Shown here piece after piece: positions 18,125-27,311 of a stretch of 64,000 bases of DNA (its first letter is position 1; every line of letters begins with the position of its first letter). The notes below the pieces were generated by a model. The model was not told where the DNA came from. It saw nothing but the letters and a program-made list of their open reading frames with translations, and did not search any database. Source of the DNA: Theocolax elegans (Eukaryota > Arthropoda > Insecta > Hymenoptera > Cerocephalidae). The stretch lies in assembly GCA_026168455.1 (NCBI GenBank), contig CM047431.1, forward strand, positions 10,761,703 to 10,825,702, in the 5' to 3' direction. The position numbers and the translations under genes were made by a program.

Positions 18125-19294
18125 CTATGCAAAACAGACGTTAATAACCGATTCTTAAAACAATCTTAAAATTTCCAAACACTGTCTCTTCTTAAGTTCT
18201 TATCTTAACATACATGCATTTTTATTTTTATAACGTCTTTTCACTTCTTAATTTAATCTGTCGTTAAATTTCTCAAATGTTCATACTATTCTTAATCAGC
18301 TCTTTGATTTGTATAAGTTCTTAAATAATTTTATAAAAAACCCTTAAAATTCATAAGTCATTCTTAGGTTATTAAACAACTCTTTATAGTAACAATTCTT
18401 AAAATAATAAACATCTCTTAAATCTTAAACAATTCTTAAATTATTAAACGACTCTTAATATTACATTCTTTACATTTTCTTAAGTAAATAAACAATGTTT
18501 CATATTATTGTTAATTTCTTTAAAATTTCATAAATAATTAAACTGCTCTTTAGATTGTTTATTAAATCTCAAATCTTAAAACTTAAATATTTAAATATTA
18601 ATCAAATCTTAAAAACTTCTTAAATTAAACTAATCTTATAACTTAAAACATTTCTTTAAATGTTATTCGAAATATGTCTTTAAATAACATACATAACCTC
18701 ATATGTATAAATATGTATGCACTCTTATTAATATCTACTTACTTCAATATTTGTTATCTTAAAATGTAGTACAATGTGCATGTAATATATTCAAATCATT
18801 TGCTTACGCGTTATTACTCAATTGTGTAGTTACAATTTCTTAATACACACTTGCTGTGTAAAGCTAGCGCGTTCTCTCTCTTTCGTGCGCGATGGCTATA
18901 ATGCCCTCTCTCTTGCCCGCGAGAGTCTAATGCGTTCTCTACTGGTCTTAAGATGCGCTAGTAGCGCCGTCTCTCTCACTCTACGCGCGTGAACGCTATT
19001 GCGTTGTGAGGTTTACTACTCGTATTAACTATCGCGTCACTACAATGTTGCCAACTCTTTCAAAATTTATTTTCAACAAAAGGACGCCGTCGCCATTTTA
19101 ATTTATTATATTGCGCGGGAAGACGCGATCGCCATCTTTAATTTTTGTCGTTTTGGTGGGAGGACGCGGCCGCCATCTTGGATGCCGTCGCGAATTCCAA
19201 GAATCTCAAATTACTACACACTTTCTTAAAATCTCGATAATTCACGATTTTCTTATTAAATTTTAATAATTACTTATATATTATAAGTACTTAC
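18125..19294 (-). other. Proposed intron 1 of the copia gag leader (1170 nt)
   Basis: The donor ATGA/GTAAGTAC at 19295/19294 is close to the consensus. The acceptor is TTTTGCATAG/G at 18125/18124. The first part (sense direction) is GC-rich with three spaced ATGGCG-type repeats; the later part (about 18130-18770) is rich in the CTTAA motif. No open frame of note lies inside. Confidence 0.55.
19081..19180 (-). promoter_or_regulatory. Three 40-bp-spaced ATGGCG (YY1/PHO-like) repeats
   Basis: Units at 19081-19100, 19121-19140 and 19161-19180 each read, on the sense (minus) strand, as an A-rich start, then ATGGCG, then a CG-rich tail ending near CGTCC or CGTCT. AAGATGGCGGC is the known YY1 core and its Drosophila relative PHO uses GCCAT. 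The repeats lie about 270-375 bp downstream of the 5' LTR edge, where internal promoter or enhancer elements of retrotransposons often sit. Confidence 0.45.
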
Positions 19295-19451
19295 TCATTT
19301 TGAATCTTAAACTAGTACCAAAATTCTTCAAATACCCTTCCTTGAAGGAGACTCTCGTCAATTTTGAACTGCGCAAGCAATTTGGCTTTTGCACTCACTT
19401 TCCACTTAATATAACACTCGCGCGGTGGAAGCGGGTCTGGTGTCGATAACC
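19295..19451 (-). other. Copia 5' leader with primer-site region and proposed exon 1
   Basis: Directly after the 5' LTR the minus strand reads GGTTATCGACACCAGACC, where the primer-binding site should be. The GGTTAT start recalls the half initiator-tRNA primer of Drosophila copia, but the rest does not match what I know. The leader ends CAAAATGA/GTAAGT: the ATG at 19298-19296 would be the gag start and only its first four coding nucleotides lie in exon 1. Confidence 0.5.
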
Positions 19452-19657
19452 TGTTGGGTTGTATGGTCAAATAATACAAGCAGAGTAATAAATAAAGAAG
19501 TTTATTTAACTACATAAAGGTTGGACGCGTCTTTACTGCTCGGAGGCACAGAACATACTGACTTGGTATGCGACACTAACTTGTATATACAAGTAGCGCC
19601 ACCGAAGATACCGTGGTCACAAAACGCAACGCTGACGCAGATTGCTTTATTCTTACA
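19452..19657 (-). repeat. Copia 5' LTR
   Basis: 206 bp, same ends and features as the copy at 7799-8004 and differing at about two sites, which points to a fairly recent insertion. It is followed by ATATA (19658-19662), the target duplication. Confidence 0.93.
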
Positions 19658-20063
19658 ATATATATCTTAAAATGCCTCTCTTATGAAAATAATATTTTGA
19701 TTCAAATTCTTGAAAAATTGTTAGATTTATCAAATAATCTTACTATTGATTTTAATTTTAAAACACCTTTGCTTACAAAATGTTTTGAAAATACTTGGTT
19801 TCATAATTATACTATTATTAAATCAGAAATTTATTGTTCATACAATTATCCATTTACTAATGGTTTTCATGAAGGTAACAGATTTAAAATCAGGCAGAGA
19901 AATCATGGAAAACTATAAGCAAAATAATTTAAATTCGGTTTTCGACAATAAGTTTGAAAATGAATGTATGGTTCATAAACATATAAAAAAATATAAAACT
20001 GTGATATTTGTATTCATAATATTGTATGACAACGACTTATATGTATATGGCTGTGTAACCTAG
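19658..20063 (+). pseudogene. LINE ORF2 C-terminal remnant
   Basis: The LINE reading resumes after the copia element: ILKCLSYENNILIQILEKLL, then TPLLTKCFENTWFHNYTI and YCSYNYPF. A frameshift near 19860 leads to a further piece (NYKQNNLNSVFDNKFENE). This is the expected C-terminal extension of the same LINE type. No 3' tail or poly(A) was recognised. Confidence 0.65.
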
Positions 20064-20089
20064 TAGTTCTATTAATAATTAATTGATAG

Positions 20090-20418
20090 TGCACGAGTCT
20101 GATAATTATTTACCGGCGTTTATTATTCTCGTTATGCCGAATACCGCCCTCTCCGTTTTAGGAGCGGCCAAGGTAAGTTTACCGCGAATTCCCCCTTTTA
20201 GTCGCGGTCCTTTTCAGCAGGCATCGCCTGCAGGTGAACGAGTGCGCGAGATCGGCAATTGATTTCACGGTTGCAACGGACATCGCGACGGTAGGTCGTG
20301 CATGAGATGAACTGGTTTGAATCCGCCGCGCACCTTCGAGGTACCATCTAGGGAGTGTAACTAGGTAGTGACGTAGCACTCATACCCTTACCTACACGAG
20401 AAAGTATATGTCGTTACA
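20090..20418 (+). repeat. Gypsy LTR fragment related to the LTR at 44164
   Basis: The reverse complement of this stretch aligns by eye with 44164-44466, with shared blocks such as GCGCGGCGGATTCAAA, CGCACGACCTACCGT and GAGAGGGCGGTATTCGG. It ends GTTACA at 20413-20418, matching the LTR terminus. Divergence is clearly larger than between recent copies. The outer part of the LTR and any internal region are missing. Confidence 0.8.
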
Positions 20419-21046
20419 CCATATTAAAAACCACGGTTTTATAGTAGTAACAAATAGTAATGCATTTTACTTTTATTTTATTTAATATTATACTTTATAT
20501 TTAAAAAAAATGAATAAATACACTCGTTTGTATCATATTTTATAAATAAAAAATATGAAAATAAATATTCAATGTATTAATAATACATTATAAAAATATA
20601 TTCTAAACCTACTATTTTAAAATTTTAAAACTATTATTCCGTTGTCACAATGAAATTCAATAGTAAATTATTATTGGAAACAATGCCAATGAAAAATATA
20701 ATAATTACTTCATTTTTCTAATAGCCGTTACTGATAAAATTAAGATATATCCCCATTAGCACACTTTTAGAAATAAAGTATTCTATAAGAAATCTTGAAT
20801 GTCCACAAAAAAGAATTCTTTTTGAAAGCAATAAATGTTAAGGAAGTATTGCTAAAGTATTGGAAATCGAATACTTTATAGAAGTATATAATACTTTATA
20901 AATAATTTTAAAGTATCTAAAAAACAATAATCGGTATATGATACAGCTGTATATAAATCTATGTATATAATAGCAAATTAATATTAAACAAGAAATTACA
21001 AACTGTTCTTCTATCAATTTAAAGGATTATACAAGAAAATTTTCTA
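20419..21046. other. AT-rich sequence without recognised features
   Basis: No coding or structured feature was seen. A motif AAAGTATT with AGAAATC-like neighbours recurs loosely between 20770 and 20930. Confidence 0.35.
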
Positions 21047-21048
21047 TA

Positions 21049-22379
21049 TGGGCAAACCTCCCTAACTTTTAATTTTTGGCGAAAAAACGTGGGATCAGGC
21101 AATTTTAGAAGCACACCTTTGAAATTTGGTATGAAAGGTTAGGAATATTATTGGAATTGATTGGTATAACGTGCTTTCATGAGCGAGGAATGCTCCAAAA
21201 GTTGTGCGCGATATTTCATGTTTTTTTATAATAAGATCAGAAAAAATAGTGATATGGTTATTAAGATTTTATTTATAAAGCATAGAATAATAAAAATATA
21301 ACGAAATATAATAATCATCAGTAACTGTCACAAAATAACAACTTATGGTCGATATAATTGAAAATTCCACACAATACAACTCTTCAGTCTCACAATACAA
21401 TCTCTTCAGAAAAAAATTTTCATGCAAACCGTGCTATCAAGTTAAGTCTATCTGTTAGTAAACATCGGTCGGTTCCGTAAATTCTAGTAAACTCGTACGA
21501 TTTCGGCCAATAGTTTGTGGAAATAATACTAAATTTTATTGAAATTTCAATGAAGATGTATTCTACTTGTCACAGAAAATGCAAATTGTAATTTATTCAT
21601 GTTTTAATTAATTTTAGTTAATTTTTTTTAAATCAGCACTTCTTAAAAAGATGGTTTACATGGCTGTAACTTTTGGAGCATTAATAAAAAAACTATATAA
21701 ATTTGACAGATTGTTGGATTTAATATGTTATTTAAGAGATTTTTACTATTTTGATGTGCTGTATACAGAAAAAATATGACAGTCTTCCAAAGTCACATTG
21801 CTATGAATTTTTCGACAAGTTTCGCATGAATTCTTTTACTTAAATTTTATTTTCTACTTCGTTTTCGCAAGCACATACTTGCGCTTTACCCCAATCTATT
21901 TCTTTTTACATCTACTAAATGTAGAATTTGGTTATTTGCTGATTTCGAAAATGCTCCAGTCAATAGAAAGAAAAATATGATAATTTTAAAATTTTAAGAA
22001 ATTCCAGTGACACAATTTCAAACCATTGAAACTTTTTATTGGAAGGGAGCACATCAAAATATGGAAGACTTTTTTGATGCACTATTAAAATAGAATACTT
22101 GTTTAAAGTTTCAAATATTTCCAAGCAATGTTCCAAATTTTACAGTAACCATAATAAATTATTTTATCCAAGTGACACGATATTTCATCATTTTTCTTAC
22201 ATTTTTCAATTATTGAAGCATCAATTTAAGACAAAGGAGTTTGACAAAGTATCTATTGAGCTCTAACTATATAGATGGAGTATAGAACTATGAATGGAAA
22301 CTGGTACAAAGAGGTTAAAGACATTTTAAAGCTGCTAAATCAGTGAGTGACACAAAAAAAAGTTAGGGAGATTTGCCCA
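21049..22379. mobile_element. 1.33-kb non-autonomous DNA element with TA target
   Basis: Ends are TGGGCAAACCTCCCTAACTT and, inverted, TGGGCAAATCTCCCTAACTT, flanked by TA on both sides (21047-21048, 22380-22381). The interior is AT-rich and has no open frame of size, so it is non-autonomous. A TA target is typical of the Tc1/mariner group but not exclusive to it. Confidence 0.8.
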
Positions 22380-22526
22380 TATAAGACACACGCACATTTC
22401 ATGTAAATTTGTATTTTTAATTGTAATGCAAAACTAAATTATGAAATTAATAAATATTGTTTATAACTAAATCAACCGGGTAGTATATGAAAGATAGGCT
22501 GATGAGCATGTACAAGTTTCGAAACT
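22380..22526. other. Short spacer between DNA elements
   Basis: Spacer with no feature seen. Confidence 0.4.
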
Positions 22527-22910
22527 ACCTAACAAGGGAGAGATACTTGCCCTCCGCCTTCAATTGTTATGAAACTTGGGAGAGGGGTAGAGTTTTGAAA
22601 AATATTTGATACGTATTTTTTTAATATCTCGAGATTTGATCGGATTCTTTAGGATAAAATCAGGGGGCGAAAATCACCCTTAACACGCCCAAAAACCAAT
22701 TTCTTTAATATTTCGATATTGGATCGGAATTTCTTGATAAAATCAACGCCTATTTATTTCTTATAAAATATTAAGTATTCAGGCACAGGTTATGGATCCA
22801 AATAATGTATTGCATATAAAAATTTAAAATATGTCCTGAGCAAGCTAAAAAATACATTTTTAAATGCACAAAATTTTAATTAATAAAAGAAAAATAAAAA
22901 AGAATATTTC

Positions 22911-22990
22911 CCATCCGCGGGAATTGAACCTCGGATCTTCAGCTCCGAAAGGTTGTTTTCTACCAACTGAGCTATTTTGTTGTTCCTGTC
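22911..22990 (-). repeat. tRNA-like sequence, left arm
   Basis: Read on the minus strand, TAGCTCAGTTGGTAGA and later CCGAGGTTCAATTCCCG form good A and B boxes and a T arm. The acceptor arm is not convincingly paired and the anticodon arm is irregular, so this is a tRNA-derived internal promoter rather than a working tRNA gene. Confidence 0.6.
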
Positions 22991-23066
22991 GTTTAATTAA
23001 CTGTAGGTTATTAATTTCGGAGCATATTTTGATAGTAGTTTATAACCTACAGTTAATTTAATGACA

Positions 23067-23142
23067 GGAACAACAAAATAGCTCAGTTGGTAGAAAACAA
23101 CCTTAAGGAGCTGAAGATCCGAGGTTCAACTCCCGCGGGTTG
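23067..23142 (+). repeat. tRNA-like sequence, right arm
   Basis: Mirror copy of the minus-strand tRNA-like stretch, with A box TAGCTCAGTTGG and B box GGTTCAACTCC. It differs from its partner at a few positions in the anticodon arm (CCTTAAGGAG here, CCTTTCGGAG there). Confidence 0.6.
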
Positions 23143-23261
23143 AAAATTTTTTTTTATTTTTTTTTTAATAATTAAAATTTTGTGCATTTAAAAATGTATT
23201 TTTTCGCTTGTCCAGGACATTTTTTAAATTTTTATATAAAATACATTTTTAAAAGGCATTT

Positions 23262-23395
23262 TCAACGTTGCTCAAACGTTGTCACGACGTTATTTCCACC
23301 TATCGCGGCAACTTACATAAATCTTAGCGGACATATCCCACGTTGTAGCAACGTTGCTCCAACGTTTCCACAACTTTTATAACAACGTTGTGTGC
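23262..23395. repeat. Cluster of AACGTTGY motifs
   Basis: CAACGTTG-like octamers occur about seven times in 135 bp (for example 23262, 23274, 23342, 23349, 23359, 23383), at irregular spacing. The core AACGTT is self-complementary. The cluster lies between the fold-back element and the gypsy gag fragment; no coding frame is involved. Confidence 0.6.
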
Positions 23396-23498
23396 TAGTA
23401 GGGTACGCAGGACCACAAAACAGAAAAAAAGTTACTTGAACACTGTAAGTTGTACCCTATGTATTTTTGGCCGCTAAATCCAAATCCTAAGCCGATCC

Positions 23499-24616
23499 TT
23501 ATCTTACAAAATCTTGCCATGAGTGCCATCTATCCTTCACGTTCCGATAGCACGTAGCTGCGTTATCAGTGAGAAGCTCTGACAAGGACGGTAACACCTC
23601 ATCCTCGCTGAGGTTGACGAGTATTCTACAATCCTCTACTGGCACAAGAAATGCTTCAATACTCTGGTTTTTATCTCCAGAGAATCGAACTCCCCACTTA
23701 CGAACAATTGCGCCGACATCGCGCACTGTCCCGGCCGATCTAGTTGTAGATTGGTCGCTTAGGTTTGAGTCCATCCGACTAGGGTAGGGAGAGCTAGAAT
23801 ATGGAGGCTGACGTTGTCTCCATATCTCACCCCTCCCCAAAGCTCCTCTAGCAGGTGCTTGAGGCGCTTGAGAACCATCGCACTCTGCCTGCACTTATCG
23901 TGGTCTTTCGTCCGTATCGTTCAGTGTATGACACGTATATGTATCCTGGAATCGGACATGTTAGTTCGGCTCTCGGTTTCTGTTGGCGGTCGTTCTCTGT
24001 GTACTATCGCGGGCGTAGAAGTCCATTTTCAAATCACACACTTGAGCCTCTAAATCTTTCATCCGTGCTGACATGACGGCCTGTTGCTTCAATTGCTCAG
24101 TCAACATCGCAGCAAATGTTACTGGTATCTCGAACTGTACGCCGCCTGTAGACACTAGCGTGATCCACTCTTCTCTTTTTATTGTATATCATTATATATT
24201 GTATATCATTAGCTGAAGACCTCGGATTGTTGATCCTCTGCATGCTGATCTACCTCAGTATCTGCATCTGTCCCTTGCCCTTCTACATCTGAAACGTCTA
24301 GTGCAAGAGTCTGTTGTAAAACTTCCACAAGAGCTGGATCCGAATCCAGATCAGGTAGTGCCGGATTCTGGGCAAACATAGCCTCGAACCAATCCGACCT
24401 CCGTCTATTTCACCTTTCGCGATCCACCAACAAATTCGTTTCTTCAGCAAAATCCTGAGCCGTATAATTTCCCATTAACCACCGTTAGAAACACTCGGCT
24501 CTCTTATAATTTGGGCCGTCAATTCGCATGTGCAACGACTCGAGGTGAGCCTTTATCTGTTCACCGGATTGAGTATCAATCCAGTTATCGATTTGGTCAG
24601 TCATCGATTCTGCCAT
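23499..24616 (-). pseudogene. gag: Gypsy-type gag fragment
   Basis: Minus-strand reading starts near 24616 (MAESMTDQIDNWIDTQSGEQ), passes through an acidic linker, a leucine-rich helix (LTEQLKQQAVMSARMKDLEA) and reaches a capsid-like block (KNQSIEAFLVPVEDCRILVN, then DNAATCYRNVKDRWHSWQDF), the form seen in gypsy/Metaviridae Gag. Stops and frame changes break it into at least three pieces. It ends at about 23499 without nucleocapsid or pol. It could belong to the same family as the gypsy at 44-50 kb, whose own gag start is missing. Confidence 0.7.
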
Positions 24617-25399
24617 ATTATCTTAAAACTATCGCCGATTTATTAACAAAAAATAAAGAAGAAAAAAAATCGCTTCCGCAAATACTTGTGCAAGGTTTGT
24701 TTATTCAACTACAGGTGGCGTTAAACTACTAAATTATTGGGCCACTGTGTTGAAGTTTTAAATGAACAACTTACGCTCACCACTTTCAAACTTGCTTGTA
24801 AAAAAAAAAAAAATTTTATAATTTTGACAACTATTTAACAAAATAAATTAAATTTCACTTTCAATTTAAATTTGTTATATGCGTTTCAGTCTAATTTATT
24901 TTAAAAAGTTTGTACAATAAATAAATAAAATGAAATATTAAACAATAAAAAAAATTTTCAATCCGATAAAATGAGAAAAAAAATGGATTATCCTCGTTTT
25001 TATTAATAATAATTATATGTTCAACGGATTTGGATTTAACGCTCAAAAATACATTCAGTACAGCTTACAGTGTTAAAGTACTTTTTTTTGGATTTGTGAT
25101 CCTGTGTTATCTATACATGTGTGTGTACGTGTCTCATCTGTCACATAATTTTGTTAATTATAATATTTTTGTTTCAGGTAAATATAATCCTTACTTCAAA
25201 AAAAAAATAAAATAAAATTTTTAAATGTATGCAATAATAAATACTATAAGTTATTTCAAGTTAAATATCCATTGCAAAATAAATAATCTTCATCTGTTTA
25301 AATTTAATTGAATTGGTTATCAATCCAGTGGTTATATTAGCATTACTATCTGTAACGTTCAATCCTCGCTCGATAGTGTCAATTATAACGTGCATGCAG
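24617..25399. other. AT-rich sequence without recognised genes
   Basis: Only short, low-complexity open frames, including one of 61 codons with a hydrophobic stretch (25030-25215) and no known motif. Probably the 5' part of the surrounding DNA transposon. Confidence 0.35.
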
Positions 25400-26395
25400 A
25401 AGAAGAATATGCTTTACGCTTTGAAGAAGACTATAGTGATATACTTCCACAAGATCTTACTGAAACAGACGAATTATACAATAATTATGTAGAAGTTCCA
25501 ACTTGTTTACGGGATGAAGAAATCCTTGACAAATGTACGGTCGAAGTATAAAAAAGTTACGTCCAAACGTCAATTGCGAGAGTGGAGGCTGCAAATTGAA
25601 GCAGGAGGAGATAGAAAAACTAAACTATATGTAATAACAACTTATGTACTATACAGAAGGTAAAACATCAAGTACAAAACAAAGAAAATTTTGTTAACGA
25701 AGTTAAAAATCTTATAAGAGTTCATGGTGCTCAAAACGTTTATAATTCCGACCAGAGTAGGTTCAATTTAGAAATACATAGTGGTCACACGCTTTGCTAT
25801 AAAGGGGTGATAAAAGTTGAAAACATCGTTCAGTTGGTACATTCAACAACAGTTATACCATACAGCCAATTATATCAGCAGATATAAGAAGCAAAAAGGA
25901 ACTACTTCAAACTTGGATTGAAAATGTATTTTTAGTTCACAATAACAATGCACCCATATTGCTATTAGATTCATGAAACGGACAATGTGAAAAATCGGTT
26001 AACGAAGCTATACCAAATGACAGATGTGTCGTATTGAAAACAGTACCAGAAGGCACAACTGGTCAGATACAGCCTCTTGATGTATATTGATTTAGAATAT
26101 GGAAGAACTTTATAAGAAAATTATCTGATATAAGACTTCTTATGGATTACGATGTCAACTTACACGAAAGAAATAAAATAATCAAGATTCAATTGTTAAC
26201 ACATAACCAATTTTGTTCACCAAGATTCCAAAATGTTTTTAAATACATATGGTACAAAAGTGGATACTTAACCGAAAACCTGCAACATTTGAAACTCTAA
26301 TAGGTTTCAATTTCCATTTTAAGAAGGAACTAATTTGCAGTGTATGTGGAAATCTTGCAATCGTGAAGTGTGGATGGTGTAAAAAGCTATTATGA
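25400..26395 (+). pseudogene. Decayed DDE transposase (Tc1/mariner-pogo supergroup)
   Basis: Fragments in shifting frames: VYNSDQSRFNLEIHSGHTL (first catalytic D), LVHNNNAPILLLDS (second D) and then VLKTVPEGTTGQIQPLDVY, the usual PxxTxxxQPLD segment before the last catalytic residue. Next is FRIWKNFIRKLSDI. The end reads ICSVCGNLAIVKCGWCKKLL, a Cys-pair zinc motif. At least two stops replace tryptophan or glycine codons. The order fits the pogo/Tigger-like branch; the N-terminal DNA-binding part is not recognisable. Confidence 0.7.
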
Positions 26396-27243
26396 TTTCA
26401 ACATTTTTTCATAGATTACCATTATTGTGAGACATATTCGATCAAATTTGCAAATAAAAACATTCTTATTTACTTCACTTATAATATCACTACAGATAAA
26501 TTTTATATTATAAACTTTTTAAATTACTGTTTTTTATGGATCTCTAAACAGGTGAACAATAATTTCTTATGATATATCTAACTTGCCAATTCTCCAATAA
26601 ATTTGGCCGATAAAAATATTTTTACATCAAAAATTAAAATTAAAAAATGAAGTTCTGCGACCCCTTACTTTTAGAATTAAAGATTTGCCCAAATACTTAT
26701 CTTTTCATAAGAAATAAACAGGCGTTGATTCTTTTTAAAACATCCAATATCGAAATATTAAAGAAATTGGTTTTTGGGGGTGTTAAGGGTGGTTTTCACC
26801 CCCTGCACATATTTGGGTCACTAATTTCTACTCGAATACTTACTATTTTATAAGAAAAGACAGGCATAGATTTTATCCTAAAGAATCCGATCAAATCTCA
26901 AGATATTAAAAAAATCTGTTTTGGGGGTGAGTTTTAAGGGTGGTTTTCTCCCCTAGACATGCTTACACATGAGCATTCGGGTTCCTAATATTTACGCAAA
27001 TACTTGTCTTTTTAGAAGAAATAAGTAATCGTTGGATTTTGTAAAAAATGTTGATGCACCTTGGGACATAAAAAAATCGGGATTAGGAGGTGAACTTTAA
27101 GGGTGGTTTCACCCCCTAAATATGAATTTCCGTAGATAAAAAAAATACGTGTCAAATATTTTTCAAAACTCTACCCTTCTCCCAAGTTTCATAACAATCG
27201 GAGACGGAGGGGAAGTATCTCTCTCTTGTAAGTTAAATGTTGT

Positions 27244-27311
27244 GATAGCTGTGCATGCTAAGGCGTAGCACTCTGACTATCGGTACTGATTTCGAATCCC
27301 CATCAGGGATA
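27244..27311 (+). repeat. tRNA-related (SINE-like) sequence
   Basis: A stretch with A-box-like TGTGCATGCTAAGGCGTAGC and B-box-like GATTTCGAATCC followed by a T run. It resembles tRNA-derived SINE heads, but the arms do not pair well and the identity is uncertain. Confidence 0.35.

Larger units (their letters stand above)
7799..19657 (-). mobile_element. Ty1/copia LTR retrotransposon, 11.9 kb with nested insertion and duplication
   Basis: Two 206-bp LTRs (7799-8004 and 19452-19657) differ at only two positions by eye and are flanked by the 5-bp duplication ATATA (7794-7798 and 19658-19662), so the whole block is one insertion. The coding strand is minus, with order gag, (protease missing), integrase, reverse transcriptase, RNase H, as in Ty1/copia (Pseudoviridae). 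Inside it are a TTAA-target transposon (14423-17244) and a tandem duplication (10486-15036). Without these extras the element would be about 6.8 kb, long for copia, partly because of a leader of about 2 kb that looks intron-bearing. Confidence 0.92.
5516..20063 (+). mobile_element. Decayed non-LTR retrotransposon split by four insertions
   Basis: Pieces of one reverse-transcriptase reading can be followed through 5516-6041, 6865-7246, 7350-7418, 7711-7798 and 19658-20063. Each gap is occupied by a separate element flanked by its own target-site duplication, and the RT text resumes on the far side. The RT type (FRKGKS at motif 1, GLPQS and GPILF at motif 4, then an IEYCGF and INVMLGE tail) fits an APE-type LINE of the Jockey/I group. 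The copy has many frameshifts and stops and lacks its 5' half. Confidence 0.8.
22814..23237. mobile_element. 424-bp fold-back element with a tRNA-like sequence in each arm
   Basis: Arms at about 22814-23016 and 23037-23237 are near-perfect reverse complements around a loop of about 20 nt. Each arm contains a tRNA-like stretch with A box TAGCTCAGTTGG and B box GGTTCAAYTCC (minus strand 22990-22911, plus strand 23067-23142). The outer arm parts are AT-rich (AAATGCACAAAATTTTAATTA). Two head-to-head copies of a tRNA-derived SINE, or a MITE that captured a tRNA, would both explain it. Confidence 0.85.
22527..27232 (+). mobile_element. DDE DNA transposon remnant with long degenerate terminal inverted repeats
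   Basis: Left end (22527-22790) and right end (about 26660-27232) are imperfect inverted repeats. Shared blocks include GGGAGAGATACTT against GAGAGAGATACTT, TTGTTATGAAACTTGGGAGA, GTAGAGTTTTGAAAAATATT, and GATCGGATTCTTTAGGATAA. The right end is longer because a segment with GGTGGTTTTCACCCCCT-type blocks is repeated about three times at roughly 150-bp spacing. A decayed transposase lies at 25400-26395. A fold-back element and a gypsy gag fragment lie between the left end and the transposase. No clear target duplication. Confidence 0.65.
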
